Shown here piece by piece: positions 17,538 to 25,019 of a stretch of 64,000 nucleotides of DNA (positions within the stretch are counted from its first letter, which is position 1; each line of letters opens with the position of its first letter). Under the pieces are notes generated by a model. It was not told where the DNA came from, searched no databases, and saw only the letters and a list, made by a program, of their open reading frames with translations. Made by a program: the position numbers and the translations under genes. Location of the stretch: NCBI GenBank assembly GCA_030583885.1, contig CP129480.1, positions 2,294,001 to 2,358,000 on the forward strand, given 5' to 3'. The DNA comes from Anaerolineales bacterium (GTDB lineage: Bacteria > Chloroflexota > Anaerolineae > Anaerolineales > Villigracilaceae).

Positions 17538-18626
17538 TTATATCCAACGCAGGGATTCCATCGCGGCCCTGGCCGGGCGGATGGATAACAGCATGACCAT
17601 GGTGATCAATATCGCGGAAGTGATGCACCATGCGCAGGTGGCGCCGATGACGAAGGGCTCAAGGAAGGTCAGGTAGACCGAGAAGAGCGTCCCGCCGCCG
17701 CTCAGGGCAAGCAGGGAGACGGCAGACCAGTTGGATACAGTCCCTTTTGCGTAGCGGGCGGCCAGCCAGGCGAGGGCGATGGCGATGTAGCCAATCACTC
17801 CCAGCACGCCGATGGGCAGCACCCCGAACAGGCGTGCGTACGCGCTCTGTTGCACGGTGTTGCAGTCTCCCACCGGTCCGCACACGGCGGTCACGTGGGC
17901 GGTCTCCACATACGCGAGATAGCCGGCCACGCCAAACCCGAGCAGGCACAAGGCGGGGATGTGCCATGTCCACGAAACGGGATGTTTGGCGCCGCCTTTT
18001 TTCCGCGGTTGTTTTCGGAATTCGTTCATGGCCCAGGCGATTGCCGCCAGCATGAAAACCAGCACGATCACTGCCAGCGAGTTGCCGGCCGGGTCGCGGG
18101 CAAATTTTTCCTGCCAGGTCGCGTCGTCCGTCAAGGTCAGGCCGGGGGAAACGGTTTGGGGTGTGGCGGCAGGTTCAAGGTCGGTTGGAGGCGCGGCGGT
18201 CGGGGAAAGTCCCAGCGTTTCGCGCAGTCCCGGGATGTCGGGCCAGTCCATACCGCCCTGCGCCAGATAGGTCTCGATCAGGATCGGGAATTGTTCGGGG
18301 ATTTCGGCAGAGCCGATCAGATAAATATTTCCGACGACGAGGAAGGGCACCCCGCTTCGATCCAGACCGAATTTTTGCAGCGCCGCGAGGAAGAGGGTCT
18401 GCCCCTCGGGCGTGGTGACGTCCACGCCGACGATCTCCAGCTGGTTGCCGTATCTTTCGAATAACGGCGGAAAGGTATTCTCGATCACGTAATGACAATG
18501 CCCGCAGCTGGGGGAGTAGAAGAATACGGCGTGCACCACGGCGTTTGTCGTTTGCGCCCGGGCGGGGGAAACCATCAGGATGCTGGCAAGCATGAGCATG
18601 TTCAGCAGGACGCGGAATTTTTTCAC
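17538..18626 (-). CDS. Thioredoxin-VKOR fusion, membrane disulfide-forming protein
   Basis: 362 aa from a GTG at 18626, chosen because AAGGAG lies six bases upstream and the product then starts with a proper signal peptide (VKKFRVLLNMLMLASILM...ARAQ). A Trx-like domain carries C41-G-H-C44. After a Pro/Thr linker and a TM segment, a four- to five-helix VKOR domain shows the loop cysteines (VCGPVGDCNTVQQS) and the quinone-proximal CAWC. Bacterial VKOR-Trx proteins oxidise thiols outside the membrane and pass electrons to quinone. The domain order (Trx before VKOR) is reversed relative to the common bacterial fusion. It is divergent from the multiheme cytochrome gene. Confidence 0.88.
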   Translation of the reverse strand: MKKFRVLLNMLMLASILMVSPARAQTTNAVVHAVFFYSPSCGHCHYVIENTFPPLFERYGNQLEIVGVDVTTPEGQTLFLAALQKFGLDRSGVPFLVVGNIYLIGSAEIPEQFPILIETYLAQGGMDWPDIPGLRETLGLSPTAAPPTDLEPAATPQTVSPGLTLTDDATWQEKFARDPAGNSLAVIVLVFMLAAIAWAMNEFRKQPRKKGGAKHPVSWTWHIPALCLLGFGVAGYLAYVETAHVTAVCGPVGDCNTVQQSAYARLFGVLPIGVLGVIGYIAIALAWLAARYAKGTVSNWSAVSLLALSGGGTLFSVYLTFLEPFVIGATCAWCITSAILITMVMLLSIRPARAAMESLRWI

Positions 18627-18922
18627 GGGGTTCTCCTTGTCTGTAAAAAAAGCCATCCCATGGAAAGGGGACAGCCTTTCAAGTGCAGAGCGGGCCTCCA
18701 TTCCAACGGCGGAGACGGCATTATTATCCTGGTACATTCCGGATGAATTTTAACGTCCCTTGTTTGGGGGGCAAGTGTAGGATGTCATCATTTGGCAGGA
18801 TGTTAAAGCAATTTGGAACGCGATTTTCAGGTAATCCGACCTACTTGCGCCGATTATACATATCCATTAGTGAATCTAATAGTGGAATGTTACCTTTATC
18901 ACTTACTCGCATGGTGGATTGG

Positions 18923-18953
18923 TATACAATCCATATTGTGAATAAAGTCACAA
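18923..18953 (+). promoter_or_regulatory. CRP/FNR-type palindrome at the cytochrome promoter
   Basis: TTGTGA-N6-TCACAA, an exact 18-bp dyad at 18936-18953, lies 11 bp before the cytochrome start codon and just after a TATACAAT box at 18923. The position downstream of the -10 box suggests repression or a more distal start. The same palindrome occurs upstream of the feo operon at 23493. The rest of the 338-bp divergent gap to the VKOR gene shows no gene. Confidence 0.65.
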
Positions 18954-18964
18954 ATGGAGATGCG

Positions 18965-20476
18965 ATGATCAAAAAGACGTTTGCAGGTACTTTGATTCTA
19001 TTGGGGCTGTTCCTGGCTTCCTGTTCGGCAGGAACGCCGTCCGAGACGGCTGTCCCCGCGGAAACACAGGCTGCTGTCGTGGCCGCGCCGGAGTCAGGCG
19101 AGTGTCTGGCCTGTCACACGGATATGCAGCGTCTCATGGATACGGCCAAGCCTGAGGAGGCGGATCACGAGGCTGAGTCAAAGGGGGTTGGCTGAGGGGG
19201 CGATGTGGCTCCGTTGGAGCCATGGGAGAAAGCCATTGTCGATGCGGAGAAATTCCTGCAGACTGAACACGGCAAAATGACGTGCATCGAATGCCATGCC
19301 GGCGTGAATGTATCCGTCAAGGACGAGGCGCATGTGGACTTAATTGCCGCCCCAAGCGAACAATCCGACATTTATTGTGCGGAGTGCCATGAAGAGCAGG
19401 TTGCCGTGTACCCGAATGCCCTGCACAATACCCAGACTGGTTATTGGACGACGATCAATGCCCGCAACGGCAATGTGCCGGAAGACCACCCCGCATTGAA
19501 CGAAATGTTTGGAAATCACTGCGCTTCGTGTCATACGAGTTGCGGCGAGTGCCACGTCAGCCAGCCGAAGAACGTGGGCGGCGGTTTGTTCAGCGGTCAT
19601 GTGTTCGAGAAGACCCCGCCAATGACGCGCTCGTGCACGGCTTGTCATGGCAGCCGCGTGGGCAATGAGTATCTTGGGAAGAACGAAGGCTTCCCCGGCG
19701 ATGTGCATTTCCGCGAGGCGCGTATGAACTGCGTGAAGTGCCACACGGGTGAGGCTCTGCACGGCGACCCGTCCATTGCACCCGATCACCGCTTGAGCGG
19801 CGCGGAAGACCCGAAATGCAGCGACTGCCATGCGGATGCAGCGAGCGGTGCGGATGGGATCGAGATGCATACCTATCACGGCGATGGCACGACGATTTCC
19901 TGCCAGGTCTGCCACTCGATCAGTTACACCAGTTGCGACGGCTGTCACGTGGCGATCAGCGAGAAAACGGGCAATCCCTTCTTCGAGACGCAGGCGACCT
20001 ACATGACGTTCTTCATCGGGAAGAATCCGATCCAAAGCGAAGACCGACCGTATCGGTATGTCCCTGTCCGCCATGTGCCGATCGCGCCGACCAGTTATCA
20101 GTTCTACGGCGAGAACCTGCTGTCGAACTTCGACGCCCTGCCGACCTGGGTGTATGCCACGCCGCATAACATCCAGCGGAACACGCCTCAGAACGCCTCC
20201 TGCGAAGCCTGCCACGGCAACCCGGACATTTTCCTCACCGCCGACAAAGTGAAGGAATCCGAGTTGTCCGCGAATTTGAAAGTGATCGTGCAGGCTCTAC
20301 CCGCCCGGCTGGACCTGATCTTTGCCGCCATGCCCCAGCCCGCCGATCATGCCGACCTCGCCTCAACCGCGTGCATGGCTTGTCATGCCGACGGCATACG
20401 GAACGCCCCTGTGTTCCCGCAGAACCATGTGGAATTCAACAACGATAGTTGTTCTGGATGTCACAAGCTGCCCTGA
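18965..20476 (+). CDS. 13-haem cytochrome c lipoprotein with in-frame TGA (possible selenoprotein)
   Basis: 503 codons after GGAG and ATG. The lipoprotein signal MIKKTFAGTLILLGLFLASC has lipobox Cys C20, followed by one CXXCH (CLACH). TGA occupies codon 77 (19193-19195). The same frame continues to 20476 with 12 more CXXCH motifs, ending CSGCH. The downstream part alone (possible GTG at 19205) has no signal peptide, and c-type haem attachment needs export, so it would not function by itself. A 7-bp hairpin with a GTT loop starts 11 nt after the TGA, as in bacterial SECIS elements. Either Sec insertion, a nonsense mutation (TGG to TGA fits GVGWGG) or an assembly error explains it. It is likely an extracytoplasmic electron carrier or reductase followed by a rhodanese lipoprotein gene. 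Confidence 0.72.
19206..19222 (+). promoter_or_regulatory. Candidate bacterial SECIS hairpin in the cytochrome gene
   Basis: Perfect stem TGGCTCC/GGAGCCA with a GTT loop; G-T pairs can extend it by two. The loop G is 18 nt after the TGA, inside the roughly 16-37 nt window used for bacterial SECIS elements, and is the first loop base as expected. Confidence 0.5.
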
Positions 20477-20522
20477 CGGCGCTTGATAATCACTAAAACG
20501 TTATTTCAAACAAGGAGAAACA

Positions 20523-22253
20523 ATGTTCAAGAAGTTCCAATTACCCCTCGCACTATTCCTTGCGCTCAGCCTGATCCTGAGTGCATGTGGTGCGCCCGCC
20601 CCGGTTGCCGAACCCATTGTGGAAGCGCCGGTGGAAGAACCCGCAGCCCCGGTCGTTGAGGAGCCTGAAATGGGCATGGCGCAGATGTTCGCCGGCTTCA
20701 TCACGAACCTGCCCGCCGAACAGAAATTCTACTCGGTGACCGCCGCCGACCTGAACCAGATGCTGGCAGAGAATGCGCCCTTCATCGTGGATGTGCGCCA
20801 GGCATCCGAACTCGAAGCGAATGGCTACATCGAAGGTTCGATCCATGTGGAGATCCGCGAACTGCTGAAGAACCTGGACAAACTGCCCGGCAAGGATGCG
20901 AAGATCGTGGTGGTGTGTGCGTCCGGTCACCGCGGCGGTTATGCCATGGTTGCCCTGCGCCTGCTTGGTTACACCGACGTCTTCAACCTGAACGGCGGCA
21001 TGGGTGCATGGAAAAAAGCCGAATTCGCCGTGGTGGAAGGCATGCCCGAAGCCGCCGCATCCATCAGCACGCCGGATGTGGACGCCATCCGCCTCGCCTA
21101 CTTCGACAAGTACCTGAGCAATCTCGACCCGGCCGCCGGTTTTGGCTCCGTCAAGAACGATGGATTGAACACCGAACTGGTGGAAGGCAAGGAACTCTTC
21201 CTGCTCGATGTCCGCCGCCAGGCGGAATGGGACGAGAACGGCTACATTGACGGCGCGGTGCTGGTTCCGCTCAACAGCCTGCCCGCCAGCCTCGATCAAT
21301 TGCCCGCTGACAAGGACGCTGCAATTGTGGTCATCTGTGCGACCGGTCACCGCGGCACGCCCGCCCAGATGTACTTGCAGGAATTGGGCTACACCAATGT
21401 CCGCAACCTGAACGGCGGTATGAACGGCTGGAAAGGCGCCGGCTTCCCGGTCGTCGGTGTTGTTGACTGGCCCGCCGTCTTTTCTGACTTCATCACGAAC
21501 CTGCCCGCCGAACAGAAATTCTACTCGGTGACCGCCGCCGACCTGAACCAGATGCTGGCAGAGAATGCGCCCTTCATCGTGGATGTGCGCCAGGCATCCG
21601 AACTCGAAGCGAATGGCTACATCGAAGGTTCGATCCATGTGGAGATCCGCGAACTGCTGAAGAACCTGGACAAACTGCCCGGCAAGGATGCGAAGATCGT
21701 GGTGGTGTGTGCGTCCGGTCACCGCGGCGGTTATGCCATGGTTGCCCTGCGCCTGCTTGGTTACACCGACGTCTTCAACCTGAACGGCGGCATGGGTGCA
21801 TGGAAAAAAGCCGAATTCGCCGTGGTGGAAGGCATGCCCGAAGCCGCCGCATCCATCAGCACGCCGGATGTGGACGCCATCCGCCTCGCGTACTTCGACA
21901 AGTACCTGAGCAATCTCGACCCGGCCGCCGGTTTTGGCTCCGTCAAGAACGATGGATTGAACACCGAACTGGTGGAAGGCAAGGAACTCTTCCTGCTCGA
22001 TGTCCGCCGCCAGGCGGAATGGGACGAGAACGGCTACATTGACGGCGCGGTGCTGGTTCCGCTCAACAGCCTGCCCGCCAGCCTCGATCAATTGCCCGCT
22101 GACAAGGACGCTGCAATTGTGGTCATCTGCGCGACCGGTCACCGCGGCACGCCCGCCCAGATGTACTTGCAGGAATTGGGCTACACCAATGTCCGCAACC
22201 TGAACGGCGGCATGAACGGCTGGATTGGGGCTGAACTGCCGATCGTCAAGTAA
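20523..22253 (+). CDS. Lipoprotein with four rhodanese domains
   Basis: 576 aa. Signal peptide with lipobox LILSAC (C22), an acidic/Pro linker, then four rhodanese domains arranged as A-B-A-B. Candidate sulfur-carrying cysteines are C132 (VVCASGHRGG), C272 (VICATGHRGTP), C396 and C536. The A-B unit is duplicated almost exactly (20696-21432 and 21488-22224). The protein would sit on the outer face of the membrane and carry persulfide sulfur. It follows the cytochrome gene by 46 bp with its own AAGGAG site, so the two are likely cotranscribed. Substrate unknown; thiosulfate, polysulfide or protein thiols are possible. Confidence 0.9.
   Translation: MFKKFQLPLALFLALSLILSACGAPAPVAEPIVEAPVEEPAAPVVEEPEMGMAQMFAGFITNLPAEQKFYSVTAADLNQMLAENAPFIVDVRQASELEANGYIEGSIHVEIRELLKNLDKLPGKDAKIVVVCASGHRGGYAMVALRLLGYTDVFNLNGGMGAWKKAEFAVVEGMPEAAASISTPDVDAIRLAYFDKYLSNLDPAAGFGSVKNDGLNTELVEGKELFLLDVRRQAEWDENGYIDGAVLVPLNSLPASLDQLPADKDAAIVVICATGHRGTPAQMYLQELGYTNVRNLNGGMNGWKGAGFPVVGVVDWPAVFSDFITNLPAEQKFYSVTAADLNQMLAENAPFIVDVRQASELEANGYIEGSIHVEIRELLKNLDKLPGKDAKIVVVCASGHRGGYAMVALRLLGYTDVFNLNGGMGAWKKAEFAVVEGMPEAAASISTPDVDAIRLAYFDKYLSNLDPAAGFGSVKNDGLNTELVEGKELFLLDVRRQAEWDENGYIDGAVLVPLNSLPASLDQLPADKDAAIVVICATGHRGTPAQMYLQELGYTNVRNLNGGMNGWIGAELPIVK
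20696..21432 (+). repeat. Internal tandem duplication, unit 1
   Basis: 737 bp encoding rhodanese domains A and B. It matches 21488-22224 with an offset of 792 bp; I read three differences (21098, 21338, 21419), all synonymous. Confidence 0.9.
21488..22224 (+). repeat. Internal tandem duplication, unit 2
   Basis: Second copy of the rhodanese A-B block. A 55-bp linker separates the units. Three silent changes relative to unit 1 indicate a very recent duplication or ongoing gene conversion. Confidence 0.9.
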
Positions 22254-22285
22254 AGAAGCGGGAGCCTGCTCCTGCCTAAAAACAG

Positions 22286-22323
22286 AATCTGCCTGCGAGG
22301 AGGACTTGCAGGCAGATTGATTT
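22286..22323 (+). terminator. Hairpin after the rhodanese lipoprotein gene
   Basis: Perfect 11-bp stem AATCTGCCTGC/GCAGGCAGATT with an 11-nt loop and a short GATTT tail. Confidence 0.65.
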
Positions 22324-22443
22324 AAAACAGCTGGCGCACCGTCATGTTCAGAATTTGACGATTGTCACTGGTCGGACTTATGAGAAAGGCTTATTCTTAT
22401 GCAAAGAAATCATCACCGTCACTTATTGGACATGGAGAAAAAG

Positions 22444-23391
22444 ATGGTTGAGTTATCCACTTTGCGGGTCTTTCTCGCCGCTGCGGAGGAAAAGAATTTT
22501 AGCCATGCGGCAAAGCGGTTGCACATATCGCAATCTGCCGTCAGCCAGAACATCCAGTCCATGGAGAAGGCGTACGGCGTGGAGTTGTTCATCCGCCGCG
22601 GACGTTCGGTGGAGTTGAGCGAGGCGGGGCAGTCCATCCTGCCGATGGCGCGGGAGGTCCTGCGCGCCGCGCGCATGATGGAGGACGGCTTTCAAGAGAT
22701 CCATCACCAGGTCGGCGGGGAGTTGCTGATCGGCTGTTCCACATCGGCGGGGAAGTATCTATTGCCCGTCCTGCTCTCGGATTTTCAACATGAGTATCCC
22801 GCCGTACATCCGCGGGTGCGGGTAATCGGGCGGGACGGTGTGTATGAGCGCCTGCTGGACCAGAGTATTCCCATGGGGGTCTCCAGTAAATTCTTCGAGC
22901 ATCGAGACCTGGAATGCCTGCCGCTGTTCGATGACCGTATTTACCTGATCGTGCCTTCGGATCATCCCTGGGCGGAATATGGGCAAGCCACCCCGGACGA
23001 CCTGCTGGACCAGCACATCATCATGCGCGAGGAAATGTCCGGCACCTGTGAAACCGTACAGCAAAGTTTGAAGAATTTCGACATCACCCCCGACATGCTC
23101 AACGTGACGATGGAACTCGGCAACCCCGAAGCCATCGAAATGGCTGTGGAACGCGGCGTGGGGATTGCTTTCGTCTCGGAAATGGTGGCGGCGCGCGGAC
23201 TTGCCTTCGGGCGCATCAAGAAAGTGGAATTGCAGGGACTCGACTTGCGCCGCACGGTGTATATCGCCCGTAATTTGCACCATCCCTTCACGCGGGCGCA
23301 GTCCCTGTTCTGGGATTTTGCACAGTCCCGCCGCGGGCAGTTGAATTCGGAGATTTGGGACAGCCTGGTCAATTACGCAGTTGCGGTTTGA
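22444..23391 (+). CDS. LysR-family transcriptional regulator
   Basis: 315 aa. N-terminal winged helix (STLRVFLAAAEEKNFSHAAKRLHISQSAVSQNIQSMEKAYG) and a C-terminal periplasmic-binding-like effector domain (GELLIGCSTSAGKYLLP). The start at 22444 has GGAGA six bases upstream; a longer reading from 22399 is less likely. The effector domain resembles CysB/CysL/CbbR-type sensors only in a general way, so the ligand is unknown. It sits between the cytochrome-rhodanese pair and the feo operon and could control either; it has its own terminator. Confidence 0.9.
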   Translation: MVELSTLRVFLAAAEEKNFSHAAKRLHISQSAVSQNIQSMEKAYGVELFIRRGRSVELSEAGQSILPMAREVLRAARMMEDGFQEIHHQVGGELLIGCSTSAGKYLLPVLLSDFQHEYPAVHPRVRVIGRDGVYERLLDQSIPMGVSSKFFEHRDLECLPLFDDRIYLIVPSDHPWAEYGQATPDDLLDQHIIMREEMSGTCETVQQSLKNFDITPDMLNVTMELGNPEAIEMAVERGVGIAFVSEMVAARGLAFGRIKKVELQGLDLRRTVYIARNLHHPFTRAQSLFWDFAQSRRGQLNSEIWDSLVNYAVAV

Positions 23392-23426
23392 ATACGAGCA
23401 CAGCCGGCTTGCTGGCGCAACGTTTG

Positions 23427-23460
23427 CAGACTCTGCCGAGGCGCAGGGTCTGTTTGTTTA
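23427..23460 (+). terminator. Terminator after the LysR gene
   Basis: 10-bp stem CAGACTCTGC/GCAGGGTCTG with one G-T pair and a 6-nt loop, followed by TTTGTTT. Confidence 0.7.
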
Positions 23461-23492
23461 AGAGAATCAGGCAATGGGGTGGGCATGAAGCG

Positions 23493-23510
23493 TTGTGACT
23501 TAATTCACAA
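23493..23510 (+). promoter_or_regulatory. CRP/FNR-type palindrome upstream of the feo operon
   Basis: TTGTGA-N6-TCACAA, identical in arms to the site at 18936. Its end lies 85 bp before the dtxR start, a distance compatible with activation. Closer to the start, AAGGC-AA-GCCTT (23584-23595) is a second small dyad at the ribosome site. Confidence 0.65.
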
Positions 23511-23595
23511 AAAACCGTGATTTCCATCCATGGCGAAAAGCGAGAACATCTGAAATAATAAGGTTGACCATAACAATTTTTGAAAGGCAAGCCTT

Positions 23596-24261
23596 ATGAA
23601 TTCCAAGCCAATGAGCGAAAGCACGGAGATGTATCTCAAAGCCATTGTGGAGCTGGGCGACCGCGATGCGGTGGCGATCGCGCGCCTTGCCGAGCGTTTG
23701 AGCGTGACGCCTGTTTCCGCAAATGAGATGATGCAGCGGCTGGGGGAGCAGGGATTGGTTTTGCACAAGCCATACAAAGGCGTGACCTTGACGAAGAAGG
23801 GGCGCGGGGTTGCGGGGAATGTGCTGCGCAGGCAAAGGTTGTGGGAGCGTTTTTTGTACGACCAATTGAACATCGAGTGGGCGCAGGTGTATGAATTTGC
23901 ATGTTCGCTGGAACATGCCACTGCGCCGGATGTGACCGAGGCGCTGGCAGCGTTTCTGGATCACCCTCAGACCTGCCCGCGTGGAAACCCGATCCCCGCC
24001 GCGGATGGATCGTTCGAGCCGCTGGACGGAATTACGCTGAACGAAGTGGAAGTCGGCGCGACGGTGCGCGTATTGGCGGTCAACGCCACGGCAACGGACG
24101 TGCTGAAATATTTGCAGGAGCGGGACATCCTGCCTGAGCGCGAAATCGAGGTGATGGAAGCCGCGCCGATGCAAGGTCCGTTGACATTAAAGGTGGCGGG
24201 GAAGGAAGTGGCATTGGGGCTGTCACTGGCTGAATTTGTGATTGTGAAACCCAAAAAATAA
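23596..24261 (+). CDS. DtxR/MntR-family metal-dependent regulator
   Basis: 221 aa. N-terminal winged helix (STEMYLKAIVELGDRDAVAIARLAERLSVTPVSANEMMQRL), dimerisation/metal domain with GNVLRRQRLWERFLYDQL and CSLEHATAPDVTEALAAFL, and a C-terminal SH3-like FeoA-type domain from about residue 145. It is the first gene of the feoA-feoB-feoC run and likely represses it when Fe(II) or Mn(II) is sufficient. The ATG at 23596 follows a GAAAGG ribosome site. Confidence 0.9.
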   Translation: MNSKPMSESTEMYLKAIVELGDRDAVAIARLAERLSVTPVSANEMMQRLGEQGLVLHKPYKGVTLTKKGRGVAGNVLRRQRLWERFLYDQLNIEWAQVYEFACSLEHATAPDVTEALAAFLDHPQTCPRGNPIPAADGSFEPLDGITLNEVEVGATVRVLAVNATATDVLKYLQERDILPEREIEVMEAAPMQGPLTLKVAGKEVALGLSLAEFVIVKPKK

Positions 24262-24274
24262 CAAGGAAAACATA

Positions 24275-24526
24275 ATGGCTGAATCAATTCTACTTCACCT
24301 GCTGCGACCCGGCCAGCGCGGGACGATCTCGAAAGTTAACGGCGCGAAGGCGCTGCGCCGCCGCTTCGTGGAAATGGGCATCGTCAAAGGTGAGACCATT
24401 CTGATCGAGCGCGACGCTCCGCTGGGCGATCCGGTGGCGTATTTCATCAAAGGCTATCATCTTGCATTGCGCAGGGAGGAAGCCGCCCATATCGAAGTCC
24501 TTTTGCACGAGGGCGCCGGTGACTGA
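24275..24526 (+). CDS. feoA: Ferrous iron transport protein A
   Basis: 83 aa SH3-like FeoA: LRPGQRGTISKVNGAKALRRRFVEMGIVKGETILIERDAPLGDPVAYFIKGYHLALRREEAAHIEV. It is cytoplasmic and thought to interact with FeoB. It starts 13 bp after the dtxR stop following AAGGAAAA, and its last codons overlap the GTG start of the FeoB GTPase gene by eight bases. Confidence 0.93.
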   Translation: MAESILLHLLRPGQRGTISKVNGAKALRRRFVEMGIVKGETILIERDAPLGDPVAYFIKGYHLALRREEAAHIEVLLHEGAGD

Positions 24527-25019
24527 TTTGACCATCGCGCTGGCTGGCAATCCGAACGCCGGCAAGACCACCATCTTCAATGCGCTGACAGGGTTATCCC
24601 AGCATACGGGGAACTGGCCCGGCAAAACGGTCGAAAAAAAGGAGGGCAGGATCAAGGTCGGGGAAATGTTCGTCAACGTCGTGGACCTGCCCGGCACGTA
24701 CAGCCTGACCGCGTATTCCCCCGAAGAGATCATCGCGCGCGATTTCATCATCGAGGGCCGCCCCGATGTGGTCATCAACGTGGTGGATGCGACCAATCTC
24801 GAACGCAACTTGTATCTCACCGTGCAATTGCTCGAACTGGATGTCCCTGTGGTGATGGCGCTCAACATGACCGATGAACTGCAAAGGGATGGCTCGAAAA
24901 TCAATCTCGATCATCTCTCGCGATTCCTTGGCGACATTCCCATCGTATCCACAACGGCGAACCGCGACATGGGGATTCGTGAATTGATGTCCAAAGCGGT
25001 CAGGGCGGCAGAGCAATGA
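24519..25019 (+). CDS. FeoB GTPase domain encoded as a separate protein
   Basis: 166 aa from a GTG that overlaps feoA. It holds only the G domain: P-loop GNPNAGKTT (10-18), switch II DLPGTYSL, G4 NMTDE and a G5-like STTANRD near the C terminus. The stop overlaps the ATG of the membrane part by four bases (ATGA). The helical GDI-like domain that normally follows in the same chain is instead at the N terminus of the next protein. There is no sign of decay: both reading frames are open and translationally coupled. A frameshift in the assembly is the alternative. Confidence 0.9.
   Translation: MTDLTIALAGNPNAGKTTIFNALTGLSQHTGNWPGKTVEKKEGRIKVGEMFVNVVDLPGTYSLTAYSPEEIIARDFIIEGRPDVVINVVDATNLERNLYLTVQLLELDVPVVMALNMTDELQRDGSKINLDHLSRFLGDIPIVSTTANRDMGIRELMSKAVRAAEQ

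Noticed and set aside
15130..17631. Similar minus-strand peptides (NAYTQN...NPVKGG) in both non-coding repeat copies
   Set aside because: The similarity follows from the nucleotide repeats. Neither frame has a ribosome site, and flanking residues show no conserved protein pattern.
19205..20476. Treating the cytochrome downstream of the TGA as an independent gene starting at GTG 19205
   Set aside because: No signal peptide and only a weak ribosome site are present, and a 12-haem c-type cytochrome must be exported for haem attachment.
20553..22142. A 529-codon open frame on the minus strand across the rhodanese lipoprotein gene
   Set aside because: It is the antisense shadow of a high-GC gene with a real signal peptide and four clear domains on the plus strand, and its length is inflated by the internal duplication.
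24462..24518. Upstream ATG extension of the FeoB GTPase
   Set aside because: The extra residues come from the feoA frame overlap and lack FeoB character; the GTG at 24519 gives the normal start just before the P-loop strand.
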